64,000 nt of DNA, taken from Selenomonas ruminantium subsp. lactilytica TAM6421 (lineage in GTDB: Bacteria; Bacillota; Negativicutes; Selenomonadales; Selenomonadaceae). Of the stretch, positions 35,263 through 43,645 are shown piece after piece. How positions within the stretch are numbered: the first letter of the stretch is position 1; each line of letters begins with the position of its first letter. Position numbers and translations under genes: made by a program. The notes beneath the pieces are model-generated. The model was not told where the DNA came from. It saw nothing but the letters and a program-made list of their open reading frames with translations, and made no database searches. The stretch covers positions 806,001-870,000 of the forward strand of contig NC_017068.1 of NCBI RefSeq assembly GCF_000284095.1, in the 5' to 3' direction.

Positions 35263-36849
35263 ATGAAGATTTTTAATGCGAAGAAGTTATGGAAAGCCGT
35301 GAGCCTTGGTCTCTGCGGTGCGGCTCTGACTGTGATGCTGGCCGGCTGCGGTGCGGATAACAGCAGCTCGGTGGATAAGGGCGTGCTCAAGGTTGGTGTG
35401 ACGAATTTTGCCGATACCTTAGAGCCTACGCAGAATTTCTTTGGCTGGGTGGTCATGCGCTATGGCCTGGGCGAATGCCTGACGAAATTTGACGAGAAGA
35501 TGAACGTGCAGCCCTGGCTGGCTGAAAGCTGGAGCATCAGCGATGACCATACGACCTGGACATTCAAGATCCGTGAGGGCGTGAAGTTCTCCAATGGCAA
35601 TCCGCTGACGGCTGATGCGGTCAAGAAATCCATCGAACGCGCCTTCGAGAAGAACAACCGCGCCGCGACTTTCTTCAAGTACAAGGAAATCAAGGCCGAA
35701 GGCCAGACACTGACCATCGTGACGGAAAAGCCCATGCCGAATATGCCGGGCTTTTTGGCCGATCCCCTGTTCATCATCGTGGATACCAGCGCTGAGGGCA
35801 GCCGTGACTTTGCCAAGGAAGGCCCCATCTGCACCGGCCCCTATATGGTGGAATCCTTCGTGAAGGAAAAGGCCGTAATGAAGAAGAACCCGAACTATTG
35901 GGATGGCGAAGTGCCGTTTGAAACCGTAGAGATCCCGTCCATCGACGATCCGAACACCCGCGCTATGGCGCTGCAGTCCGGCGAGGTGGATATGGCCGTG
36001 AACATTGCCGCTGGCGATATGGATACGTTCCGCGGCAACGACAAGTTCTTCGTGGATGAGATTTCCTCCCTGCGTACGGTGCTGGCCCGTCTGAACCATA
36101 AGGGCATCCTGAAGGATGACAAGGTGCGTGCCGCGCTGATCTGCGGCTGCGACCGGGAAACCTACAATAATGTGCTCCTGAAGGGCACCTTCCTGCCAGG
36201 CAAGGCCCCGGTACCGCCGTCCATGGACTATGGCTTTGACCAGCTGACCGATCCTAACGCCTACAATCCGGAACGGGCAGCCAAGCTCCTCGATGAAGCT
36301 GGCTGGAAGGATACCAATGGCGATGGCATCCGCGAAAAGGATGGCCAGCCGCTGAAGCTGGACTTCGTGGTCTACAACAGCCGCGCCGAACTGCCGCTCT
36401 ATGCCGAAGCTGTGCAGGCTGACCTCAAGAAGCTGGGCTTTGACATCAATATCAAGACCGTGGATTACAATCTTGTAGACCAGATGGGCATCAAGGGCGA
36501 ATATGACCTCTTGATTTCCAACATCACGACGGCCAACACGGGCGATCCGGAAATCTTCCTGTCCTGGTATTGGAAGACCAACCACAATGGCGATAATCCG
36601 CAGAATGGTTCCGGTTACAGCAATCCGGCCCTCGATACCAAGTTCAATGAACTGGCCGCTGAATTTGACAAGAGCAAACGTCGTCAGCTGATCATCGACA
36701 TCCAGCAGATCCTGCTGAATGATGGTGCGGCTCTGTTCCTGGGCTATCCGCAGACCAATATCGTCAGCAACAAGGCTCTGGCCAATGTGAAGATGTATCC
36801 GTCTGACTACTATTGGATCACGAATATCATCAAACCGGCTGGTAAATAA
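35263..36849 (+). CDS. nikA: Nik/Opp-type substrate-binding lipoprotein (riboswitch operon)
   Basis: A 528-aa SBP_bac_5 lipoprotein with lipobox LAGCG. The family signature appears as LTKFDEKMNVQPWLAESWSI, DDHTTWTFKIREGVKFSNG, and CTGPYMVESFVKEKAVMKKN. The ligand cannot be read from sequence; NikA-like proteins bind metal through small chelators. The cobalamin riboswitch upstream points to cobalt or a cobalamin-related compound. Its similarity to the second binding protein of the window (46172) indicates duplication. Confidence 0.85.
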   Translation: MKIFNAKKLWKAVSLGLCGAALTVMLAGCGADNSSSVDKGVLKVGVTNFADTLEPTQNFFGWVVMRYGLGECLTKFDEKMNVQPWLAESWSISDDHTTWTFKIREGVKFSNGNPLTADAVKKSIERAFEKNNRAATFFKYKEIKAEGQTLTIVTEKPMPNMPGFLADPLFIIVDTSAEGSRDFAKEGPICTGPYMVESFVKEKAVMKKNPNYWDGEVPFETVEIPSIDDPNTRAMALQSGEVDMAVNIAAGDMDTFRGNDKFFVDEISSLRTVLARLNHKGILKDDKVRAALICGCDRETYNNVLLKGTFLPGKAPVPPSMDYGFDQLTDPNAYNPERAAKLLDEAGWKDTNGDGIREKDGQPLKLDFVVYNSRAELPLYAEAVQADLKKLGFDINIKTVDYNLVDQMGIKGEYDLLISNITTANTGDPEIFLSWYWKTNHNGDNPQNGSGYSNPALDTKFNELAAEFDKSKRRQLIIDIQQILLNDGAALFLGYPQTNIVSNKALANVKMYPSDYYWITNIIKPAGK

Positions 36850-36859
36850 GGGATAAATC

Positions 36860-37648
36860 ATGTTGTTGAATGTAAAAGAGCTTGCCATTGACTATCAAGG
36901 CAAAAACACCGTGGCAAATGTCAATTTTGACTTGTCAGCCGGGGAAATCATGGCCATTGTCGGTGAATCCGGCAGTGGCAAGACTTCTGTGATTCGCGCT
37001 ATCTTAGGCTGCCTTTCGGGCACGGGGCAGGTATCTGCCGGGGAAATCAACTTCAACGGCCGCGATATCGCGCATCTCTCGAATAAGGAATGGCTCGCCA
37101 TCCGGGGCAAGGATATGGCCATGATCTTCCAGGACAGCGGAAATATGCTCAATCCTGTGCAGACCATCGGCCGGCAGTTTGTGGAATACATCCAGCTGCA
37201 TAGCAAGCTGAGCCATAGTGAGGCCGTGAAAAAGGCCTGCGGCCTGCTCGCCCGCATGAATCTGCCGGATCCGGCCCGCGTGATGGACTCCTATGCCTTT
37301 GAACTCAGTGGCGGCATGCGCCAGCGCGTAGGTATTGCAATGGCGCTGACTTTCTCGCCGCAGCTGCTGCTCGCAGATGAACCGACGTCGGCGCTCGATG
37401 TGACCACTCAGGCGCAGATCGTCGATGAGCTGATGCAGGTGGTCCACGAAGCCGGTTCGGCCATGATCATCGTCACTCATAATATCGGCGTGGCGGCCCA
37501 TATGGCCGATAAGATCATGGTCATGGCCGGCGGCAAGGTCGTGGAATACGGCAAAACGGATGAAATCATCAAAAATCCGCAGGCTGAATACACCCGTACT
37601 TTGCTGGGTTCCGTGCCGGAGATTGGAGGTCAGCGCTATGTCAGCTAA
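36860..37648 (+). CDS. nikD: Nik/Opp-type ABC transporter ATPase 1 (riboswitch operon)
   Basis: A 262-aa ATPase: Walker A GESGSGKTS, Q-loop MIFQDSGNMLNPVQTIG, signature LSGGMRQRVGIAMAL, Walker B LLLADEPTSALD and H-loop VTHNIGVAAHMA. The Met-Leu-Asn-Pro region is typical of NikD/DppD. It follows the binding protein by 10 bp and overlaps the next ATPase. Confidence 0.88.
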   Translation: MLLNVKELAIDYQGKNTVANVNFDLSAGEIMAIVGESGSGKTSVIRAILGCLSGTGQVSAGEINFNGRDIAHLSNKEWLAIRGKDMAMIFQDSGNMLNPVQTIGRQFVEYIQLHSKLSHSEAVKKACGLLARMNLPDPARVMDSYAFELSGGMRQRVGIAMALTFSPQLLLADEPTSALDVTTQAQIVDELMQVVHEAGSAMIIVTHNIGVAAHMADKIMVMAGGKVVEYGKTDEIIKNPQAEYTRTLLGSVPEIGGQRYVS

Positions 37649-38417
37649 GGAAGTCCTGCTCGCCACTGACAAGGTAAGCAAAATCTTTAACTTGAAGGAT
37701 GGGACGAGATTCACAGCCTGCAATGAGGTGAGCATCAGCCTGCACAAGGGCGAGACGCTGGGACTCGTAGGCGAATCCGGCTGCGGCAAGTCCACCTTCG
37801 TCCGCACGATCATGGGGCTGCATCCCGCGACCAGCGGCAAGATCCTGTTCAAGGGGGAGGATATCACCAATCTGACGGGCGAAAAGCGCCGGGAGATGGC
37901 CAAGCATATCCAGATGATCTTCCAGGATCCGGCGACGGCTTTCAATCCCAAAATGCGCATCAAGGACATCATCTGCGAGCCCTTGCGTAATTTTGAGCGC
38001 GTCAGTGATAAGGAAGCCGAGGCCAGGGCCGTTGACCTATTGCGGCAGGTGGAACTGGCGCCGGAAATCGCCCTGCGCTATCCGCATGAGCTCTCTGGCG
38101 GTCAGCGTCAGCGTGTCGGCATTGCCCGGGCACTGATCTTAGAGCCGGAAATCATCATCTGCGATGAGGCCACCAGCGCGCTCGATGTGTCCGTGCAGGA
38201 CAGCATCGCCAAACTGCTGGCCAAGATCCAGCGGGAAAAGGGTGTCAGCTATATCTTCATCTGCCATGACCTGGCCCTCGTGAGTCTGATCAGCCATCGG
38301 GTGATGGTGATGCAGAAGGGCAATGTGGTGGAGGAACTGCCGGGGAATAAGCTGCAGTCCTGCCAGCATCCCTATACGAAAAAATTATTGGCCTCGGTGT
38401 TTACCGTGCATAGATAA
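37638..38417 (+). CDS. nikE: Nik/Opp-type ABC transporter ATPase 2 (riboswitch operon)
   Basis: A 259-aa ATPase with Walker A GESGCGKST, MIFQDPATAFNPKMRI, signature LSGGQRQRVGIARALILEPE and Walker B IIICDEATSALD. ATG 37638 follows GGAGGT by 7 bp and overlaps the preceding gene by 11 bp. It completes a five-gene importer in the order B-C-A-D-E. Confidence 0.88.
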   Translation: MSAKEVLLATDKVSKIFNLKDGTRFTACNEVSISLHKGETLGLVGESGCGKSTFVRTIMGLHPATSGKILFKGEDITNLTGEKRREMAKHIQMIFQDPATAFNPKMRIKDIICEPLRNFERVSDKEAEARAVDLLRQVELAPEIALRYPHELSGGQRQRVGIARALILEPEIIICDEATSALDVSVQDSIAKLLAKIQREKGVSYIFICHDLALVSLISHRVMVMQKGNVVEELPGNKLQSCQHPYTKKLLASVFTVHR

Positions 38418-38422
38418 ATAGG

Positions 38423-38465
38423 AACAGCCTATGAAAACCGTGTGTTTTCATAGGCTGTTTTTTAT
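38423..38465 (+). terminator. Terminator of the riboswitch importer operon
   Basis: ACAGCCTATGAAAA (38424-38437) pairs perfectly with TTTTCATAGGCTGT over a short loop, followed by TTTTTTAT. Confidence 0.92.
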
Positions 38466-38482
38466 GGAAAAATATGCAATTC

Positions 38483-38528
38483 ATATCCCCCGGGGGAGCT
38501 TGTGAGAATATTTGAAATTTTTTAAAAT
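38483..38528 (+). promoter_or_regulatory. C/G-tract operator and promoter of the hydrogenase operon
   Basis: ATATCCCCCGGGGGAGCTTG (38483-38502) overlaps the -35 TTGTGA (38500-38505); -10 TAAAAT (38523-38528) is 17 bp further. Confidence 0.7.
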
Positions 38529-38590
38529 GGATTTAAGGATTTGACATGGTCAGAGACTGAGATTTTTTGGGACAGGGAGGTAAGGAAATT

Positions 38591-39850
38591 ATGCCAAGAT
38601 CCTATCAGGAGAATGAACTATCCAGCATCATCAGGATTGATGAAACGAAATGCAAGGGCTGTGACACCTGCAAATCGTTTTGTCCGGCTGATGCGATCGA
38701 TGGCCCCTATGGTGCGAATCACCGCATCAACAGTGACCGCTGCTTGCAGTGCGGGCAGTGTCTGGTGAATTGCCCCTTCGGTGCCATTGAGGACACCGCG
38801 GATGTGGTGGATCAGGTGATCGAGAAACTGCAGGATGGCAAAACCACGGTGGTGGCCACGGTAGCGCCAGCTGTGCGCGTGGCGCTAGGGGAAGAGTTCG
38901 GGATGGAACCGGGGAAACTGATAACCGAGCAGATGTATGGCGCGCTGAAACAGGCGGGCTTCAAGATCATGGATGTCAATTTTGCGGCGGATAACACCAT
39001 TCTGGAGGAAGGTACAGAACTCATCCATAAGATCCAGAAATATGTGCTGAACAAGCCGGTAACGGAGGAGTTGGGACCGCTGCCTCAGTTTACTTCCTGC
39101 TGTCCGGCCTGGGTGCGGTATATGGAACTTTATCATCCGGATTTGCGCCAGCATCTGTCCTCGGCGAAATCCCCGCAGGGGATGGCAGGGCCCGTGGCAA
39201 AAATCTACGGTGCCAAGGAAATCTGGAAGGTCGAGCCGGAGCGGATTTTCTGTGTGGGCGTCTATCCCTGCACCGCCAAGAAACTGGAAGCCTCGCGGCC
39301 GGAATTTACCGCGGCGGCGGACTATTGGAAGAAGCAGGGACATACCGCTGCTTATCAGGATACGGATGTGGTGCTGACGACCAGAGACCTGGCAAGATTG
39401 CTCAAGAAGCTGGATATTGATATCCGCAATGTGCAGCCTGCCGAGGAAAAAGACAATCCACTCGCAGAGTATACCGGGGCGGGAACGATATTCGGCGCCA
39501 CGGGCGGTGTGATGGAGGCTGCCTTGCGCACGGCGTACTTTGTCTTGACCGGTCAGGAGCTGGCCGACCTAGACTATGAGCCTGTGCGTGGCCTGGACGA
39601 AGTGAAATCTGCCGAAATCCCGTTGAAGCTCAAGGATGGCGGTCAGGAAATCACCTTGAAGATTGCGGTGGTTCATGGCACGAAAAATGTGGAACCCCTG
39701 TTGGCGGAAATCAAGGCCGGGAAATCGAGCTATCATTTCATCGAAGTCATGAACTGTCCGGGCGGCTGCGTGAATGGCGGCGGTCAGCCCATCAATCCTA
39801 TGGGGACGTCATGGACAGGCAAGTTCAAGGCAATTCTGCCGTGGTCGTAG
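38591..39850 (+). CDS. hydA: [FeFe] hydrogenase, catalytic large subunit
   Basis: A 419-aa protein. Two [4Fe-4S] ferredoxin clusters use Cys 21/24/27/31 and 51/54/57/61. The H-cluster motifs follow: TSCCPAW (Cys 170/171), VYPCTAKKLE (Cys 227, canonical MPC with Met to Tyr change) and EVMNCPGGCVNGGG (Cys 389/393). It lacks its own signal peptide; the next gene supplies a twin-arginine signal, so the pair would be exported together, as in Desulfovibrio HydAB. ATG 38591 follows GGGAGGTAAGG. It would take up or evolve H2 at the membrane. Confidence 0.94.
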   Translation: MPRSYQENELSSIIRIDETKCKGCDTCKSFCPADAIDGPYGANHRINSDRCLQCGQCLVNCPFGAIEDTADVVDQVIEKLQDGKTTVVATVAPAVRVALGEEFGMEPGKLITEQMYGALKQAGFKIMDVNFAADNTILEEGTELIHKIQKYVLNKPVTEELGPLPQFTSCCPAWVRYMELYHPDLRQHLSSAKSPQGMAGPVAKIYGAKEIWKVEPERIFCVGVYPCTAKKLEASRPEFTAAADYWKKQGHTAAYQDTDVVLTTRDLARLLKKLDIDIRNVQPAEEKDNPLAEYTGAGTIFGATGGVMEAALRTAYFVLTGQELADLDYEPVRGLDEVKSAEIPLKLKDGGQEITLKIAVVHGTKNVEPLLAEIKAGKSSYHFIEVMNCPGGCVNGGGQPINPMGTSWTGKFKAILPWS

Positions 39851-39860
39851 GAGGTGCACC

Positions 39861-40169
39861 ATGAAACGATATTCCTATGAAGAAAAAGGCGTGAAGATCA
39901 GCCGCCGGGAGTTTTTGGGCTTTGTGGGTGTGGTGACCGCTTTCCTTTGGACCGGTATCTACACGATGACCGATCTGGTCGTTGACCGGACGAAATACAT
40001 CAAGATGCGCACGGCGGGGCTTTATCAGGATGATGAGAAGCAGGCGAAGCGGCAGAGCCATAACAATCAAAGCCTGTTGAACATGTATAAGAGCCTGAAC
40101 TTCCAGCCCATGAGCCCGCTGGCCGAAGAATTGTTCCATACCCATTATATAGACCGCAGCATCCTGTAA
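39861..40169 (+). CDS. hydB: [FeFe] hydrogenase small subunit with Tat signal
   Basis: A 102-aa protein with the twin-arginine motif ISRREFLGFVGVV, a hydrophobic stretch, and then the Fe-hydrogenase small-subunit region (KYIKMRTAGLYQDDEKQAKR, QSHNNQSLLNMYKSLNFQP, and AEELFHTHY). In related enzymes this chain wraps round the catalytic subunit. It begins 10 bp after hydA behind GGAGGT. Export through Tat puts the complex on the periplasmic face. Confidence 0.88.
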   Translation: MKRYSYEEKGVKISRREFLGFVGVVTAFLWTGIYTMTDLVVDRTKYIKMRTAGLYQDDEKQAKRQSHNNQSLLNMYKSLNFQPMSPLAEELFHTHYIDRSIL

Positions 40170-40182
40170 GAAAGGCGGGAGA

Positions 40183-40848
40183 ATGATGAAAAAATTCAAA
40201 GGAAATGAGCGCATCCTGCATCATAAATTGCCGACAAGACTATTCCACTGGTGTTTGGTGTTGAGCTTTTTGCCGGCTGGTTTTACCGGGCTGATCCTGT
40301 TCTTCCGTCCGCTGGGAGATGCTGGCATGAATCTGGCGATGCAGGTGCATATCGTGGGCGGCTGGATCTTGTTTATCGCCTGTGCCTTGTTCTTCTTGCT
40401 CTGTCCCGGGCGCGTAATTGCCTTCTGGCGGGAAATCACCACCTGGACGGATGATGATTATTCCTGGATGAAGATTTCCGGCGGTTATATCCATAAATTC
40501 CTGATGCTGGAATATGAGGTTCCGCCCATGAATAAGCTCAATTCCGGGCAGAAAATGATGGGGGTTATGGTGCTGGTCGGCACCATGCTGCTCATCCTGA
40601 CCGGTTTGGTGCTCTATGTGGCTCTGCCGCTGGTGCCCAAGGAAATTGCCTTCTATGCTGACCGCATCCATTTGGTGGTGGGCATATTCCTGTTCCTGTG
40701 CATTGTCGGGGGCCATATCCCACTGGGCATCTATAACTGGCCGGAGTTCTGCAGCATGTTTGGTGATGGGACCATCAACGCCCAGCATGCGCAGGAACAT
40801 CATCCGCTGTGGACGAAACATGAGATCAAAGAGACCAATAAGAATTGA
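40183..40848 (+). CDS. Membrane cytochrome b subunit of the hydrogenase
   Basis: A 221-aa protein with four helices of the formate-dehydrogenase-gamma/HydC b561 type. Candidate haem ligands are in RLFHWCLVLSF, MQVHIVGGW, RIHLVVGIF and GGHIPLG. It would pass electrons between periplasmic H2 oxidation and the quinone pool. The operon hydA-hydB-cytochrome b is complete and ends with a terminator. Two adjacent ATGs (40183, 40186) are possible. Confidence 0.85.
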   Translation: MMKKFKGNERILHHKLPTRLFHWCLVLSFLPAGFTGLILFFRPLGDAGMNLAMQVHIVGGWILFIACALFFLLCPGRVIAFWREITTWTDDDYSWMKISGGYIHKFLMLEYEVPPMNKLNSGQKMMGVMVLVGTMLLILTGLVLYVALPLVPKEIAFYADRIHLVVGIFLFLCIVGGHIPLGIYNWPEFCSMFGDGTINAQHAQEHHPLWTKHEIKETNKN

Positions 40849-40866
40849 TTGATGAGATGAAGGAAA

Positions 40867-40908
40867 CTGCCATACCGCAGAATGTTCTGTGGTATGGCAG
40901 CTTTTCTT
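40867..40908. terminator. Bidirectional terminator between the hydrogenase operon and hydG
   Basis: CTGCCATACCGCAGAA (from 40867) pairs with TTCTGTGGTATGGCAG (to 40900) with one mismatch, with CTTTTCTTTA following on the plus strand. Confidence 0.85.
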
Positions 40909-42323
40909 TAGAAGCGGAAATCCCGTTCGCCCTGTTCGATTTTCTGTAAACGCGTTTGCAATGTCTTTTGGGCCACGGGATTACTTACTTCCGGAATGTT
41001 TTTGGCGATAAGCTTCTCGCCGGCGGCTTTTGTTTCCGGGGAGGCGTAGTCTTCCAGATATTCCTTCAGCGTCATCAGGGCATTGGGCAGGCAGCAGTTC
41101 TGGATCTGCTTAGCCTTGCAGAGGGCCATGAACCGGTCGCCGGTACGGCCTTCCCGATAGCAGGCGGTGCAGAAGGAGGGGACATAGTCCATATCGATCA
41201 GCCACTTCATCACTTCGTCCAATGAGCGGGTATCGGATACATCAAACTGCACGGTGTCTTCGGGGCGGGTTTCCTGTGTGTAGCCGCCGACAGAAGTACG
41301 GGAACCGCCGGAAATCTGGGAAATGCCCAGATGCAGGACACGTTTCCGGGACTTTTGTGACTCGCGGGTGGAAACGATCATGCCCGTATAGGGCACGGCA
41401 ATCCGGATGCAGGCGACGATCTTGGCGAAGGTGTCATCATCGATAGCATTGCTGAAGGTGCTCACATCGATGTCTTCGGCTGGGCATATCCTGGGCACGG
41501 AAATGGTATGGGGGCCGACGCCGAATTTGGCTTCCAGATGCTCCGCGTGCATCAGGAGACCGGCGTATTCGTAGCGATATTTATCCAGGCCAAAGAGAAC
41601 GCCGAGCCCCACATCATCAATGCCGCCTTCCATGGCGCGGTCCATAGCTTCAGTATGGTAGGCATAATCATGTTTGGGGCCGGTGGGATGGAGCACTTCA
41701 TAGGAGTCTTTATGATAGGTTTCCTGAAACAGGATATAAGTGCCAATGCCAGCTTCGTGCAGGCGGCGGTAATTTTCTACGGTGGTGGCGGCAATATTCA
41801 CATTGACGCGGCGGATGGCGCCGTTCTTATGTTTGACGGAATAAATGGTATGAATGCAGTCGAGGATGTATTCGATGGGATTGTTCACCGGATCTTCGCC
41901 AGCTTCGATGGCCAGCCGCTTGTGGCCCATTTCCTGCAGGGCAATGACTTCCTCCCGGACTTGTTCCTGGCTGAGTTTCACGCGGGGAATATTCTTGTTA
42001 ATGCCATGATAGGGACAGTAGATGCAGCCATTGATGCAGTAGTTGGAGAGGTAAAGCGGTGCGAACAGGACGATGCGGTTGCCGTAGAATTCTTTTTTGA
42101 TTTCTTCGGCCAGATGATAGATCTCCTCGTTCTTGGCGGGAATATCGCAGGCCAGCAGCACGGAGGCCTCCCGGTGGTCAAGCCCCTTGCATTCCCGTGC
42201 CTTGGCCAGGATGGCATCGATAAGCGCCGTATCGTTCTTGTGCTGGTCTGCATAAGCAAGGGACGTGAGGATTTCCTCATGGTTGATGAATTCTTCCGCC
42301 TTGCTGGATTTCGGATTGTACAT
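40908..42323 (-). CDS. hydG: [FeFe] hydrogenase maturase HydG, radical SAM tyrosine lyase
   Basis: A 471-aa radical SAM enzyme that cleaves tyrosine to deliver CO and CN ligands for the H-cluster. The CX3CX2C motif is SNYCINGCIYCPYHG (Cys 96/100/103). The C-terminal auxiliary-cluster motif CX2CX22C starts at FCTACYREGRTGDRF and ends at the last of QNCC, as in true HydG. The start at 42323 is behind AAGGAG. Longer frames to 42488 would include the promoter, so they are rejected. HydE and HydF are not in the window. Transcribed convergently with the hydrogenase operon from a promoter with the same C/G-tract operator. Confidence 0.95.
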   Translation of the reverse strand: MYNPKSSKAEEFINHEEILTSLAYADQHKNDTALIDAILAKARECKGLDHREASVLLACDIPAKNEEIYHLAEEIKKEFYGNRIVLFAPLYLSNYCINGCIYCPYHGINKNIPRVKLSQEQVREEVIALQEMGHKRLAIEAGEDPVNNPIEYILDCIHTIYSVKHKNGAIRRVNVNIAATTVENYRRLHEAGIGTYILFQETYHKDSYEVLHPTGPKHDYAYHTEAMDRAMEGGIDDVGLGVLFGLDKYRYEYAGLLMHAEHLEAKFGVGPHTISVPRICPAEDIDVSTFSNAIDDDTFAKIVACIRIAVPYTGMIVSTRESQKSRKRVLHLGISQISGGSRTSVGGYTQETRPEDTVQFDVSDTRSLDEVMKWLIDMDYVPSFCTACYREGRTGDRFMALCKAKQIQNCCLPNALMTLKEYLEDYASPETKAAGEKLIAKNIPEVSNPVAQKTLQTRLQKIEQGERDFRF

Positions 42324-42493
42324 GTTATCGCTCTCCTTTACGCCAATATGAAACAAGACGCCGGGCATAGCAGGGATACTGCTGCGCGGCGCCTTAATAT
42401 TGCAGAGGACAAACGGGATCTTGTTTTCTGCACAGGGAGCGTTCCCCATCCAACCGAGCCACCGCAAGAAGGGGGATTGCTCTTTCATGAATC
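42324..42493 (-). other. hydG 5' leader of about 165 nt
   Basis: Transcription from the promoter at 42494-42522 gives a long untranslated leader. It contains an imperfect hairpin (42358-42374 with 42379-42393, GC-rich). No known riboswitch was recognised. Confidence 0.4.
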
Positions 42494-42539
42494 ATTATAA
42501 AAATTTTATGGAAGGTTCACAAGCTCCCCCAGGGGATAT
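42494..42539 (-). promoter_or_regulatory. C/G-tract operator and promoter of hydG
   Basis: Read on the minus strand, ATATCCCCTGGGGGAGCTTG (42539 to 42520) overlaps the -35 TTGTGA (42522 to 42517), with -10 TATAAT (42499 to 42494) exactly 17 bp away. Confidence 0.75.
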
Positions 42540-42620
42540 AAGTTCAAAAAAATAGAAAATTATATTTTATTTGACAATAATAAGGGCGAAAAAGCACGCG
42601 ATCAGGATAAACTGCTTCGC

Positions 42621-42666
42621 ATATCCCCCTGGGGGGCTTATTTTTCACGGAAAAATCCTGTATCAT
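42621..42666 (+). promoter_or_regulatory. C/G-tract operator and promoter of the second importer
   Basis: ATATCCCCCTGGGGGGCTTA (42621-42640) overlaps the -35 TTATTT (42638-42643), with -10 TATCAT (42661-42666) 17 bp away. It shares the operator and geometry of the MATE, hydA and hydG promoters. Confidence 0.7.
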
Positions 42667-42703
42667 AAAATATTAGAGAAAGAACAGGGAGGTCTTGACA
42701 AGC

Positions 42704-43645
42704 ATGAATTATGCGGTAAAACGCTTTATCCAGCTGATACCGATTTTGTTCGGCATTACGTTCTTATCGTTTTTGCTGATGTATCTGGCAGGCAGTGATG
42801 CGGTCACCGAGATGTATACTAACCGGGGCGTGGAAGTGGCCCAGGAAATCATCGATGAGAAAAAGACTGCGTTGGGGCTCAACCTGCCTTTCCTGCAGCA
42901 GTATCTCAACTGGCTCTGGGGCATGTTCCATGGCAATATGGGCGTAAGCTATGTGACCGGAGAAGACGTGCTGGGGGCCTTTATGAAGAAACTGCCGGCA
43001 ACCTTATTGCTGACGGCGCTTTCCATCGCCATGACGGTCGTTATTTCCCTGCCCTGCGGCATACTGGCAGCCGTGCGCCATGACAAGATCGCGGATATCG
43101 TACTGCGGTTTGGCAGTTTCCTGGGCAATGCCATGCCCAATTTCTTTGTGGGCATGCTCCTGATGGAATTCTTGGGCATCCAGTTGGGCATCCTGCCGGT
43201 GATTTCCAGCGGCACGGATATCAAGAGTGCCATCATGCCGACGCTGACGCTCGCGATTGCCATGTCGGCCAAATATCTGCGACAGGTGCGCAGTACGGTG
43301 CTCGAAGAGCTCAACAAGGATTATGTGCTGGGGGCCAGAGCGCGCGGCATAAGTGCCCAGGTTATCCTCTGGAAAAATGTGATGAAGGCTTCCATGCTGA
43401 CCATCATGACATTGCTGGCATTGTCCATTGGCAGCCTGCTCGGTGGTACGGCAATCATCGAGAGCATCTTCATGTGGGATGGCGTGGGCAAACTCGCCGT
43501 GGATGCCATCAATATGCGCGACTATCCCATCATTCAGGCCTATGTCATGTGGATGGCCATTATCTATGTGTTTGTCAATCTGGTGGCAGATCTTCTCTAC
43601 CATCATCTTGATCCGCGTATCCGTCTGGGGGTGAATGCCAAATGA
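42704..43645 (+). CDS. nikB: Nik/Opp-type ABC transporter permease 1 (second operon)
   Basis: A 313-aa permease similar to the protein at 33482: NYAVKRFIQLIPILFGITFL, LGLNLPFLQQYLNWLWG, and EAA loop GARARGISAQVILWKNVMKA. ATG 42704 is 10 bp after GGGAGGT. It forms the operon B-C-D-E-A, a different order from the first importer (B-C-A-D-E). The C/G-tract operator rather than a riboswitch controls it, so the ligand probably differs, with nickel a reasonable guess. Confidence 0.85.
   Translation: MNYAVKRFIQLIPILFGITFLSFLLMYLAGSDAVTEMYTNRGVEVAQEIIDEKKTALGLNLPFLQQYLNWLWGMFHGNMGVSYVTGEDVLGAFMKKLPATLLLTALSIAMTVVISLPCGILAAVRHDKIADIVLRFGSFLGNAMPNFFVGMLLMEFLGIQLGILPVISSGTDIKSAIMPTLTLAIAMSAKYLRQVRSTVLEELNKDYVLGARARGISAQVILWKNVMKASMLTIMTLLALSIGSLLGGTAIIESIFMWDGVGKLAVDAINMRDYPIIQAYVMWMAIIYVFVNLVADLLYHHLDPRIRLGVNAK

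Noticed and set aside
42324-42488. N-terminal extension of HydG up to 42488
   Set aside because: It would begin at or before the transcription start predicted from the promoter at 42494-42522; the internal ATG at 42323 has AAGGAG and gives the usual HydG length.
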